Assembly (NCBI GenBank): GCA_963978545.1
Contig: OZ021733.1
Coordinates: forward strand, 72,757,589-72,821,588
Source of the DNA: Linyphia triangularis
Lineage: Eukaryota; Arthropoda; Arachnida; Araneae; Linyphiidae
Direction: 5' to 3'
Length of the DNA: 64,000 nt
The stretch's first letter is position 1, and each line of letters starts with the position of its first letter. A model generated the notes under the pieces. It was not told the origin of the DNA and searched no databases. It worked only from the letters and a program-made list of their open reading frames with translations. The position numbers and the translations under genes were made by a program. Below, piece after piece: positions 30,976 to 43,046 of the stretch.

Positions 30976-33357
30976 GTAAGTAACATTAATTGTAATTTTT
31001 AATAAATTAATTGAAGTTTAAAATCATTATTTTATATAAACGAAACTTCAAACAGAGAATTAGATTTATATGATGTGCTCAAAGCTAAAGTAGATCAAGT
31101 CAGAATTAGATATGATTCACTTTAGCACTGATGGCCTCTTGTAATACTTATTTAGGAATATAGATTTGCTTACACAAGTTAATCTACCTTCTCGTAATTG
31201 TACATTATTATCTTATTGTTGTTTTAGTTTAAAAAACATAAACTTTTGAAATTATTACAAATTTAGAAAAAAAAAATTAATAAAGTATTGTTGCTCTGAA
31301 TCTCAATGGGTTTAATGCATTAACCTTGAATTGCTATATGATACCTTTGAATTAAAGAGTTAAAACCAATTAATTGAATGTGCCTGTTTCTTAGTAGTTA
31401 AAAGGTTTATAAGTTTGAGTTGATTTTTTAAAGAAAGATTTTTAAAGTGTCCGAGTTCAATTATTTTGTCAGATATGTTTTAAAACAAGTCAGATTATGA
31501 CAATCACTGTCAATAATATGCTTCTTCTATACATGCTATACTTCATTAAATATAATACATGTTTTCAGTGAACTTTCTGATCAAATACACCTGTATATTT
31601 GATCAGAACCTTCAATGAAAATATTTATTTTGTACAGGAATACTTGTTGATTTTAGAAATGCTTTCAAGTTGCTTTTTGAAATAATATTTGATTTCGAGT
31701 CTAGATGTAAACTTCTAAAGATAGTTTGCATTTAGTAACTTCGTTTTGGTGAATTTGATAAAAAATATCACCAAGTTTGTAATGTTGGCAACAATTTTGA
31801 CATTAAACTATTTTGCAATTGATATGAAAGTATAAATATCCTATTAAGTCAATATGAAAGTATTCTTATGATGAAGATTTTAAGTACTAGGGGGACCAGA
31901 AAGCAATGTTGTTTCTGCGCATATTCTTTAGTCATTTATCAGCTCATTGTGGACTTCAAAATCGGGCCAAATACATTTTAAGGTGTTTACTCATAAGTAA
32001 TAAAACTTTATATTTTTGTGTGTGCAATTTATGGTGGCCAGAAGAGATACTTATCAAACATTATATGCTTTTTGAGTTTTACAAGGATAGTAACAAAACA
32101 TTTGCTATGTTTATCCAAACGCATTAAACGTTCGCCAAAGGTGTTTTTGCAATTTCGTTCTTTCCGACCAATCAGGAAGACTTTTAGTAATGAGCTTTTA
32201 GCTAAGAATTTCGATTGGCGTTACTTTTACCGGCTAAAATCAAGGCAAAGTCAAATGTATAAAATATCCATTAAGGTGTTAATAAATCTTTTTTAATGTT
32301 AAATTATTGCATAATTATTTTTCAATCAATATATAATTAATTGTTAATCAATGCATAATGAATTGTTATTTAGTAATTAATGAATGTATAACTAATTGAG
32401 AAGGATTTTTTTATTTAATTGCGAATTATTTTATTTAATGTTTAGTTAATTTTAATTAGTGTTTAATTACTTTTAAATTACAATATTAGAGTCTAAACAA
32501 TTTTTAATATTTTATGGCATTTTAATAATACATAATTATTGTCATATTTTAAGTTAATTCCCATCACATTTTAGTTAAAGTTTCCTCAAATTCTTTTAAT
32601 TTTTTATTTCTATTTAATAAATTATCCCCCTCTTCCCCGAATAAAGAGGATAACTTTTCGACGCGTTTTTATCACTTGCAGATCGAAGGAATTCCCACAA
32701 TCTTAAACCAATTCAGTGACACGAGTAGTACCAAAATGTTTCATTTCGATACAATATTTTTTTAATTTTCAAATTGCAGTTTTGTAGAAAATAAATAAAC
32801 GTGTAAAAGTGGATGAAAATTGCACTTATTGTCATCAAACAGGTGACTCTAATTAAATTTGTAACAATAATTAATCAAACAAATTCTAGAAAAATTCTTT
32901 GTAAAATTCCGGCAGATTATTGCTATCACACAAAATTACCTACGCGAAGCACTGCGATTTTTATAACAGAGACAATGTCAAGGACATATAAGAAATATGC
33001 ACTTGCCCTCCCTCATGGCTTTCGAAAAATAAAGTAAAAAGTGGTCAAATTCACAAGGTATTAAATTATCAATTCGGACAGAAAATTAATGTACAGCTAT
33101 TAACTAACATCCAATTAGGAAGTCCAATTACCATTTTAGAAAAATCAAGGATTGAACGAAAACTTTGTCACCTTATAAATACCTCCCTGTTAGCGATCTA
33201 CACCTCCATGCTAATAATCCTGTCGGCGCTCATTGACAAAATAATTGCATTTCAAAATACAATAATTATTAAAAACGTTTTGTTGATTTATTTTCAAATA
33301 CTTTTTGACACATTTTCCTAAGAAAAAAAAAAGGATTTGACTTTCTCTTGAAAAGTA
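30976..33357 (+). other. Intron sequence, nothing coding
   Basis: AT-rich, with TTAATTAA-type low complexity at 32330-32480. Open frames at 31906-32296 have no recognisable motifs. Confidence 0.4.
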
Positions 33358-33910
33358 TATCATACATGTGATTCTTCCGCGAATTAGCGGAAATCCGCGA
33401 ATTTTTTTTACGTGAATTAGCGGAAATCCGCGAATTCATCATCGGCTGAAAATCCCGTTATCCGCTAAAATTTTGGAATTAGATTAGATAAGTTTTAAAA
33501 AAATATTCAGAAATCGTTTTGAAAAGTCAGCCTTTTCCTTCATTCCCTAAAATGTTTTATTATTTCAATTGACGTGTCAAGGCCATTCGATCGACTTCCT
33601 TTTTTCATAAAAAGAATGCCCAGTGTGCTCGTTTCCCACTGTCCTTTTTCCACTATAGTTCAGGACTTGTTTTAGTCTGAACTAACTTGGTTAAAGAATA
33701 GTTAAACCGGTTTTCGATGCTGTTGCCTTTGTCACGTGGTCTTCATACATGTGATTCTTCCGCAAATTTGCGGAAATCCGCGAATTGCATCAAAATTATC
33801 CATCATCCACTAAAAAACTTGTGTCAATTTTGAAAATAGATGTATTCAATTTTTTTTCGGAAATCGTATTGAAAAGTCTGCTTTCGTCCTTCATTCCCTT
33901 AAAATGTTTC
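33358..33910. repeat. Direct duplication with a GCGGAAATCCGC palindrome
   Basis: 33360-33550 and 33745-33910 both start ATACATGTGATTCTTCCGC and run through GCGGAAATCCGCGAATT to a TTTTGAAAAGTC-like and CCTTCATTCCCT block. The CGCGAATTAGCGG palindrome occurs twice in the first copy. Confidence 0.7.
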
Positions 33911-34429
33911 TAATAAAAATCCTATTCAAATTCAAAATCTCAAACTAAATTAAAAAATGTATAAAATTTGGCAATTTATCGCCGTTTTTTTTTTTTTTTT
34001 TTTTTGCAAAAAAAAAAAAGTATTCTCACCAATTTGATTTTTAAAAAATTCCAGTGGATTGAATCTTGAATGCCAGGTAATCGGACTTTTTCTGTATTTA
34101 ACTATTATTACAGGGTGTCCAGTAATTGGGAAATATACTTGAATTTTTTGCATCTCGGGAAAATCGTGGATTATGCTTGAAATTCGTATTAATGTTGGAA
34201 TTTCCGGTTGAATTCAGAAATTTGACACTCCTCTTCAGTATCGGAAAAAGTCGTCTTATATCGGCGTTTTTCCACAATTTTCCCAATGATCTCGCGGATC
34301 GAAAGTATAGTATCTCCTTCCCTCAGAAATGTTCTCTTTAAACATGGTTCTATTCGAAGATTTTTGACCGAAATTTCGAACATGCCGGAGATCGATGGAA
34401 TTTCCTGACAAACACGAAATCTGCACACG
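33911..34429. other. Repeat-like spacer before R1 copy B
   Basis: T-run at 33986-34004 and GGGAAA/CGGGAAAA motifs near 34127-34165. Overlapping open frames show no protein family. Confidence 0.35.
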
Positions 34430-35260
34430 TTTAACTCCGCCAAACCACCGATGAAATGAATACTTTTCCTCAGAATTTTTCTTTAATATCATAGCTTCTA
34501 TCTGCATTATTTACGTTGATATGCAATGGACATTTTACTGAACGTTACGCTGATGAAATGGCCGTTTTCCCGTGATTATGGCGGACGCTATCCCTGAGAA
34601 TTACGTTGTTGCATGATGATAAATTTTGTCTGAAATACGGATTTCCGCTCTTTTCTTATTAAAATTTCGATTATTCTTGAGATCGATACTAATCTACATT
34701 ACAATCTTATTGAGCTTGCTGGCAAATCTGACAGCCATGGATCTTATGTGCGTTCAGACTGTTCTGACTTCCTCAAACCTCCTATGTAATGGCCAATTTT
34801 TCTACAGATTACCAATCTCTATCGCCATTATTTACGTTGGTGTATGGTACTTAGTTTCGCTGAGCGTTGCGCTGACTTAAGGTCTGTATTTACGTAAATT
34901 TACGCTGCTACGGAGGGCAATATCGTCGAAATTTACGTTGTTGTGGTGTTCATTTTTTCCGATTGTTGCTTTAATGTAAATTACTCGAATTTTCGCCGAT
35001 ACGGTGGCCGCTATCTCCGATATTTACTTTGGAGTAATGGTAATTTTCAACTAGGGGCTTAAGCCGTTTTAATAGTAGATATTGCGAAATTTGCGGCGCT
35101 CTTTAGGTGTCATTCGCCTAGGTTTCCGGTGATGTGATAGCCGCTATGCCTGTGATTAGTGTTTGTGTGAAAATCAGTTTTGCCTTTTGATTTGAATATA
35201 TACAGAATTACTAAGATTTTAATTTAATTTTGTGCAAAAAATTCGACCCAATTGTCCAAT
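34430..35260. repeat. Interspersed repeat family R1, copy B
   Basis: Aligns with copy A from AAACCACCGATGAAATGA through TTATTTACGTTGATATGCA to GTTTCCGGTGATGTGATAG and the final TTTTAATTTAATTTTGTGC. It lacks part of the middle repeats of copy C. Confidence 0.6.
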
Positions 35261-36331
35261 TTTACTGTATATTCTTATTTAAAATTGCAATTTTAACTGC
35301 TATAATATATAAAATAATGTATTTTATCATATAAAAAAAAAAATTATATTTTAACTAGAGCCATTAATAATAGTTAAAGAGTTAAAGCATTTTTTTTTAT
35401 ATAATTGTTTAAAATTGGCTTTTTCAACTGTGGAAATTTGAAGTTTGTTGCTTGGGTACTGTGTTATGGTCAGTTACATGTAGAATCTCCCTCCCTTAGT
35501 ACTTATCAACAGAAATGTTAGTGATAAGCAATTGTTTTCAAAGAAAAAGCAACTACCAAAGAAAACTGAAAGAAAGAACTACAAAAGTTGCCAAATTACA
35601 GAGAAATGTTCGCCTGATAAAAAAAGAAATCCTAAGTCTCAAACTATCCTACCACATTCGAATCTTATACTTAAAATGAAGCTGTTTATTCCAATGCGGC
35701 TGATGTTTAGCACAAACTATTAAAGTGGACACCTAGTAACATTCCCTGTGTTTTTTGTCTGCTTAGATTTAGACCTTCATATTTATGACTTGGTAAACTA
35801 TCTCGTATCTTTTTTTTTCTCAGTCTCAAGTAAGAGCCTTTAAAAAATCCTCTCTTCCTATTTTCAATATAACAACCCAATTCTTTTCTGATAAGCCATT
35901 TCTTATTTTCATACAATTTTTCTAATTTCTAAAATTAGTTCAGCACACTACTAAGTGGGGTATACTTTGGAAAATATGGCGATAATTGGTCGCAAGAGGG
36001 GTCCTTGAACGTTTTTTGATGATGTTGGAATTTTTATTAGAAATTTTGCTTTACACCCTGTATTATAATTTCTGAATGTGTACAAAAACATTTAAGTCAA
36101 GTTAAATTTTTCAGTTATGATTAATACATGAACACAGTTGTCTTTATTTAATTATTGTGTGCGTGTCAATCACAATGAGACGTGGTTGTTGTAGAGTTAA
36201 TAATTGAAATCAATCTTTTATCTAAAATTTGTATTGAATTTTGTGCGCTATATGTTTTTGTGTATTATGCTGTAAAATGACGAAAAACATTTCAGCAAAT
36301 TTTTTGCTTGACTTATGGTATATTAATAGTA

Positions 36332-36362
<31 letters not shown>

Positions 36363-36913
36363 AACATAGGAATTTACTTCTTAACAATAGTTGCTTCGTG
36401 TTCATATTTTTTACCAAAACTGCTGGATTGAATTTAATGATTTTTTGAGTACAGCTATTATTTTTTGAGGTTTTTTAGCAATAATTTCTCATAATATTAC
36501 TCGTTTTATTAATAATAATCATTTGTTCAAGAAGGTAACTATAACGCTATTTTTTTCTAAGCAGGACTAAAAATGAAATGGATTACTTTAGCATTGAACC
36601 ATACTATAATATTCTTTATATGTAGAAACAATTAAAAAAATAATAATACATGAACTTCTATCCTAATGAAGCAGAAATCACGTTTTACAAAGTAAATTAT
36701 TCTCAACTAACTCACTACCTTTATAAACTCCGAATTTAGCGACAAAATATTCAGATCTATAAAAAAGCATGCGATAATTTTTAGGCACAAAAATCCAAAC
36801 TATATAAGATATAGTAAATGCGGAGGGTTTTTTTTTTTTTTTTTGAGGGGGGGGGGGGAGGATAATCAATGTGCCAATGTCATTATCTTGAGGAAGGAGA
36901 AGTTGCAAGTATG
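35261..36913 (+). other. Intron sequence with low-complexity tracts
   Basis: T-run at about 36339-36355 and T/G runs at 36830-36860. A 63-codon Lys-rich frame at 35532-35723 has no recognisable family. Confidence 0.4.
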
Positions 36914-37094
36914 GTTGGTTGGTTGTATTCAGATTATCTGGCGCCGTCAGCAACACGAGGGCTATAATGCGCCGAAACATTCGTCATTAGACAAGCCAAC
37001 ATACATTTACAAACACCCATGCCAACATGGGACTCGAACCCGCAACCTCGCGGTCTAGAAGCTAGCACGCTAACCACTCTACCGTTTGGTCGGC
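36914..37094 (-). mobile_element. tRNA-derived SINE, family A, copy 2
   Basis: Same structure as the copy at 20061, with a full head (GCCGACCAAACGGTAGAGTG on the - strand), A and B boxes and a CAACCAACCAACC tail. It is flanked by the exact 14-bp duplication AAGTTGCAAGTATG (36900-36913 and 37095-37108). Confidence 0.92.
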
Positions 37095-37108
37095 AAGTTG
37101 CAAGTATG

Positions 37109-37589
37109 ATCTCAGTCAACATGAGATTTCCACACAAAAAAACCTATGTCCCTCTCCCACCTTTAAGGTTACGATCCTAATTTCAGGGATGAGATTCTTC
37201 CGCTTTTTTGTATTTTCGGGAATAATTCGGGGTTTTTGGGGGTTTTTTTCCCCTCTTGAACTTCCGTTTTTTTTTTTCTTTTTTTTTTTTTGCTTTTTTT
37301 TTTTCCCTGCCATTTTTCATTTTTTTCTCCACTGCAGATTTTTGCTTTTCTTTCCGAAAATTCGGCCAAAGAAAAGAAATCTTCCGTTTTCGAAAGAAAA
37401 TTTTCGAAAAATATTCTCGACCGCGCGGCATAATTCTTACTGGCGAGGAAATCAGTTAATTCATCCTCATCGACGGAAAACGCATAGTATTCTCAAATCA
37501 TCGCCGGAAAACGCATAGGATTCTCAAATCATCGCCGGAAAACGCATGGAATTATCAAATCGCCTGTAATGTTGGAATCCACTTCGGAA
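37109..37589. other. T-rich tract and 3-fold short repeat before R1 copy C
   Basis: 37260-37330 is a long T-rich tract; its Lys-rich complement frames are artefacts. At 37475-37560 the unit TCATCGCCGGAAAACGCATA is repeated three times with AATTCTCAAA-like links. Confidence 0.5.
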
Positions 37590-39300
37590 AGGGGGACAAT
37601 TTTCTATTGCGGACACTATCGCCAAGAATTACGCTGTTGCGTGATGATCATTTTCTTCGGATGTTATGGCGATAAAATAGTCGCTGATGTTAGTCTAAAG
37701 ATTTGCACGTGTCAGACATGGTACAGTTAAACTATAACGTGGATTTCAGTTGTTTTTTTTACTAAAATTTTGATAATTTCTGAAATCGATACTGATTTGC
37801 ATTAAAGTTTTATTGGGCTTCTTGCAAGTTTGACAACCGTGGAACTTGCGTACGTTCAGAACTCACAAACCTCCAATCACTTTCCCTGCAGATTGCCCGC
37901 CTCTAATATCGGCATTATTTACATTGGTATGGCCATTTTGTTGAAGTATAGAGATGAAATGTCCGCGATTATGGAGGCACTGTCACAGAGAATTACGTTA
38001 TAGCATGATGATCATTTTCATCATGTGTTACGCCGATATAATAGCCACTAATGCTGTTGCAGATATTTGCACCTGTCAGACATAGTACAGTTCAGCTGAA
38101 GCATTTATTTCCACTCTTTTCTTATTGAAATTTCGATAATTCTTAAGATTGATATAAATCTGCATCACAAATTTTATTGGACTTGCTTGCAAGTCTCGCA
38201 ACAGGGCCGCGTAGCCCAGTCTGGAGAGTATCGTTCTCGCAACTAGAAGGTTGCGAGCCCTGAGGTTGCGAGTTCGGGCCTGGGACCGACTAAAGACCGC
38301 CGTGTTCGCTAATGGTGACTGGAGCACGTTAAATCAGTCATGGTCGCAAAGTCCTCCAAGTACCCATACAAATCAATACCTATGGGGATGGGGGTGGCAA
38401 AGCCAAGTCTTCTGGTGGAATCTTCTGCTTGGTGATGCCTCTAAATTAAGAAGTTCCACATACGGTCAGTAGTACTGCCATCTACCGGATAGCTACCGAA
38501 AGAGGTAGAAATGAACTCTTAGGCGGCTATAGGTAGACTTGCGCACTCCCTCTTGCGAGTGTGCTCTTACATCCTGTGCAGTACTGCCCACTACCGATCT
38601 GTACGGGATATGGGGTTGGTACAAAATGCTCAAGCAGAGGTGCCTTAGTCCCCATAGTCCTTGATAAGAAGAAGAAGAAGTCTCGCAACGGCGGAACCTA
38701 CGTGCGTTTCAGACTTCCCCAAACTTCTTATGTTATGACCCCTTTTACTGCAAATTGCCAACCTCTATCAGTATCATTTAAGTTGGTGCATGGTGATTAT
38801 TTTCGCTGAGGATTACGATGACGTAAGGACTGCTATTGCGGAGATTAACGGTATTACACCGAATGCAATTACCGAGATTTACGTTGTTGTGATGTTCATT
38901 TTTGGCGAGTATCATGCCTATATAATAGCCACTATTCCGGAAGTTTGCGTCTCTATAATTGTCGCTATCGCCGGAATTTACGTGGTTGTGTCAGTAAATT
39001 TCGTAAAATGTTACGCTGATATATCACCTCTATTGCAGAGATTTCCATCAATATATTGGATGCTAATCCTGATATTTACGTCGGTGTGATGGTCAGTTTG
39101 CCGATCGTTGCTTTAATATGATTGCCGAGATTTGCGCCGGTACGCTGACAACTATCGCCAATATTTAAGTTGGAGTAGTGGTGATTTTCACCTAGGTTTA
39201 AGCCGTTTTGAAGCAGCTATTACCGAAATTTGCAATACTGTTTCCGCTGATGTCATTGCATCACTATATCCGTGATTTGTGTGGGTGATGATTGGGGATG
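37590..39300. repeat. Interspersed repeat family R1, copy C, with SINE inside
   Basis: The longest copy, interrupted at 38203-38680 by a SINE. Shared blocks with A: ACATGGTACAGTT, TTTATTGGGCTT, GTGATTATTTTCGCTGAG and TATAATAGCCACTATTCCG. Contains several 60-75-bp internal units. Confidence 0.65.
38203..38680 (+). mobile_element. tRNA-derived SINE, family C, with (AAG)n tail
   Basis: The head has an A-box-like TAGCCCAGTCTGG and a weaker B-box-like GAGTTCGGGCC, then a long body (CTACCGGATAGCTACCGAAA) and a tail of GAAGAAGAAGAAG. It is flanked by AAGTCTCGCAAC at 38191-38202 and 38678-38689, partly shared with the tail. R1 copy A has the uninterrupted sequence at about 7570-7590 (TAAGTCTCGCAACAATGCA), a natural empty site. 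About 480 bp. Confidence 0.9.
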
Positions 39301-41692
39301 GGTCCTTGAATTGTTTTGGGATGAGTCTTGAAATCCGTGAAGTATGCTTTTTAGCTACTAATTTTTATCAAAAGGTTATTAAATATAATTCTTCTCGTAC
39401 TCTCTTTGAGTGAATATTGCATCTCAGTAATGAACAGGTCGTAAATATGTTTTAATGGCTAATTTTAGATTTCTGATGGCCTTGATAATGTGTTAAACTT
39501 ATTTCTTAATTAAACTTTTAGTGTAAATGATTTAATATTCTTTTTTTATTACTTAAGTTAATTATTAATAATTAAGTTATTAATTATTATTGCAAAATGT
39601 TTTCATTGTGTAGTTTTTTTTTTTTTTACTTCTTAAAGCATGTTTCACGTATAAAGTATATTGATTTCAGTCTTTTGGGTCTTCAGCATCCCTGTAATTT
39701 GAGATCTACTGATCCAATTTGAAATATTTTTAAAGCTATTTTGACTAATCTAGTTTGTTTGAAACACAATTTCTTTCTGATGTTTCGTGTACAAAATCGA
39801 GGATAGGCCTGAATGGGTACTCACAACTTCTTATAGTCTGAACCTGGTTGTACATCGAACAATGTCAGTCCCAGCTTTTTGAACACAGGAAATGACAAGC
39901 GATTTAGATAGTGTTATAAAAATCTTTCAATACTTTTCCAACGATTATTTTGTTGCGATAAATACGATATTGCATTCCAATTTACATGGCATGCATTATT
40001 TCGGTAATGCATTTTTGATATATTAAGTACTATATAACATCATTTATAGAGTTCTACTTGACATTAATTGCAATAATATTGCTAAATGTAATAGAAGTGT
40101 TTTTCAACAGAATTGTACGCTACTTCCATTTCACTCAACTTCACTTTCCTCTTTGAATAACCTTTCAAAAAGTATTTTTTTAATTTTTATCTTTACCTAA
40201 AAAAAATTTCATTCGAAATTGAAACTTCTCACCACACCAGTGATGTACGCAAGGTATATATTTGATAAGAGAGGGCTCATTTTTCGGATGTTAAAATTTA
40301 AATGTTTTGAAATTTTCTGTAAGACTTTCAATTCATATCACGTACAATACATACTTTATGTAAATGACGTATAATGTGCATATCATGGTTTTTGAGGCGT
40401 TACTTTTGACTCACTAAAAATATGCCACCTACTGTAACACATCAGAGTTAAATAATAATTCGAAGAATAAGTAATTATTGTCAGTTTCTTCCTGAGAATA
40501 TAGTGCGTACTCATCAGGTGACTAAATTAAAAACTTACGACAGTCTATTTGACGATTTATACAACTACCATATACTTATTTGAAATCGAAGGAAAATTAC
40601 TCATTCTGTAGAAAATTTGTGGAAATTGATACTTGTGCTACAATACGGGAGATATTTTCATATTTAATTTCCTTTAGAAGCTGTCAGTGACGATATCAAC
40701 TTAAATATTCCTACCAAAAAGGATATAAATATTCCAATTCAAAATTGCCGACCGTCAACTTGGACTGAATTGGGATCAGGATTTTTAATACTATTGACGA
40801 TTATAATTTTTTTTTTCTATTCAATATGTTTAAAAACATCCATCACTAGCACTAGGCATTTTTAAAAGAATTGATGAAATTTTGGAAATTCGTCGAGCCG
40901 CCTTTCTAAAAGGGTGAGATAATAAAGATATCTATGATTTGTGTTCGCAAGGTACCTATTATATTTGTGTACGCAGTCCATAAATGTAGGCTGGGGAAAA
41001 GACACCGACTCCCTTATAAAATAGACTTCTAGTATAAAAATGCCGTTTCGTCAAACTCGGGTCGATATTTTTAATATTTTTGTTCTGCATTTTTTTTTTT
41101 TTTTTTTTTTTTTATTATTTTTTTTTTTTTTTATTATTATTATTCAATTCGATTTTATTGTGGATCGACTTTAAAAAAGAAAAGGCTTGATAAAATTTCG
41201 AAAATTTGCCGACTTTACAACTTTCTAAAACTTTGGGGCTGGGGGCGAGACGCCCCCCATTCGCATCGTCCCTGGCTACTGTACATAGCAACAATATTCT
41301 ATCTGCTGCACAAAAATGACAGTATTTAAAGTCGTGATTGAGGGGAGAAGCTGGCGAATGTGATCCCTATTTCTGATAATAATTCTGCAAATTGTAAACA
41401 GATATTCCAATGAACAGGAACTTGTGTATTCTTATGTGGTTAACCAAGCGCCTTCGGAGTCTGCGAAGGGCGGCTACTTTTGACTCCGAGTGCCTAGAAA
41501 CACTGAGTCGAACCTGTCGACTCCTGGAATACCATTGTGGTCTACTTGCTTCGCTAGAAACTAGATCCGGATTCCCTTAGAGAATGGGAGCTCTCACACA
41601 CGGATACATCTCAGAGAACTTTCAAGGAGTTTTCTGGAGAACCGCGCCTGGACACTAGAGGCTATGAGTAGCTGTCGTCCTACACTGAACGT
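39301..41692 (+). other. Intron sequence, T-rich tract, no gene recognised
   Basis: A long T-rich/TTA tract lies at about 41090-41150. CGCCCCCCATTCGCATCGTC near 41250 looks like a repeat edge, but no matching end was found. The region 41440-41690 becomes more GC-rich than the surroundings. Confidence 0.4.
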
Positions 41693-42076
41693 TCATCGAA
41701 GCTCTGCCAGGGTCCAAGGTGGTGCGGTGATGTCTAGGGTTGCCTTACATGTTGTCTGTACACAATGAACACAGTATTGACCGTTGCGAGAAATTTCAGA
41801 AATAGAGTGTCGACTAAAGAAGGAAATTCGTTTACAACAGCAAGCTTTGTACGAATTGCCTTTGAAATGGTCATTTTTCCAAGTCGTGTCCAAGCCGCGG
41901 ATGCAAGGTTTGTGGCCAAAAACACAATAGTCTACTACATGTTGTGATTGCGGCTCCAGAGGAGTCAACGGCAAATTCACCTCCAGACCCAACTGTCGAG
42001 GACGGCCAACAGGCTCTTTCAACTCATATCGCAGAGGCGACTCGTCAGCAGAGAAGCCAAGTACTACTGCCAACAA
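41693..42076 (-). other. Uncertain 127-codon open frame in a GC-richer block
   Basis: A - strand frame from 42076 to 41693 contains LRYELKEPVGRPRQLGLEVN, a Cys-rich part (KACCCKRIS, CVHCVQTTC) and ends TAPPWTLAELR. The base composition differs from the AT-rich flanks, and the block has clear boundaries near 41440 and 42090. I recognise no family. It could be a repeat-derived frame or chance. An antisense frame of 60 codons overlaps it. Confidence 0.2.
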
Positions 42077-42930
42077 CTCTGATTGGAATCTTAGATAGCC
42101 ATTAGAGATGTGATATTTACGTTCTTTTTACTGAACAGGTGTTCTCTGCTCCCGTTCTTTTAAAATGAACTACTCATTAACCCGTTCTTTTGAAGAACTA
42201 GTTCTTTTTTTCCAACTGCCGAAATCATAGCCCTTGGGAAGAAGTGCGAAGTGCCATCTTCGGTCGGTCTCTGGGATAGGTCAGGGTCAAGGACAAATCT
42301 TTCTCCACTCCACTGCTCTAATGACGTGGCGTTTTAAAGAATGAGAGGAAAAGTTACTACGTGTTTGTGTGGTTTTCCTCTGACTGCGTCAGAATAACAC
42401 ATACAAATTAGAAGAGACTTTTTTATATTTTCGAAAATATGATTGTGACAGTCACACTCCTTAAATTATAAGCTTTACATATAATTTTAGGCTGAATATT
42501 TGCATTTATAATGTAGGAATTTTAAATGAATGGAGTTTTTAATATCTAAAGTTTCCAAAACAATGGGACTCACAAAAAGTTCAAAACCTCAATGGACAAA
42601 TACAAATAAATATTATTGCATTTTAGTATATAATTTTTTAAAAGGAATGAATAAATGAATTAGAACTCTAAATTAGAAATTAATGGAAGTACACAAAATC
42701 ACAAACGATGGTGAATTTTGTATAATTTTTTTCCGACCCACAAGAAATTATTATTTTTATTTTTTTACTTTCATTTACCCCAAGGGCGTAGCCAGAAAAA
42801 AAAAATTCGGCAGGGGATATGAAATCATGTCAATAAATAAATATAATATTATCAATGCCGCATGTATTTAGTAATCAAGATAATATCTATTTTTTTGTAT
42901 CCTTAGACATTAAAAAAAATCTATAATAAT
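42077..42930. other. Spacer, nothing firm
   Basis: Repeated GTTCTTTT/GAACTAGTTCTTTT motifs at 42120-42210 suggest a degraded element end. Otherwise AT-rich. Confidence 0.35.
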
Positions 42931-42966
42931 AAAATAAGCTGTGTGTGTGTGTCTGTCTGTCTGTGG
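42931..42966. repeat. (GT)n and (CTGT)n microsatellite
   Basis: GTGTGTGTGTGT followed by CTGTCTGTCTGTC at the left edge of the tandem array. Confidence 0.9.
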
Positions 42967-43046
42967 ATCTATAGAAACCTACTTAAAATAGGAGTATAGC
43001 TCTGAAATTTTCAGCATAAAAAGTTTTGGCCTTCTAATTGTACATA

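Noticed and set aside
37116..37518. Lys-rich or Phe-rich frames
   Set aside because: Low-complexity T-rich tract read in several frames.
40240..41285. Element with CACCAGTGATG and CGTCCCTGGCTACTG ends
   Set aside because: Similarity of the two edges is too short and no target duplication was found.
42100..42420. hAT element starting near TAGAGATGTG
   Set aside because: No matching opposite end or flanking duplication could be located.
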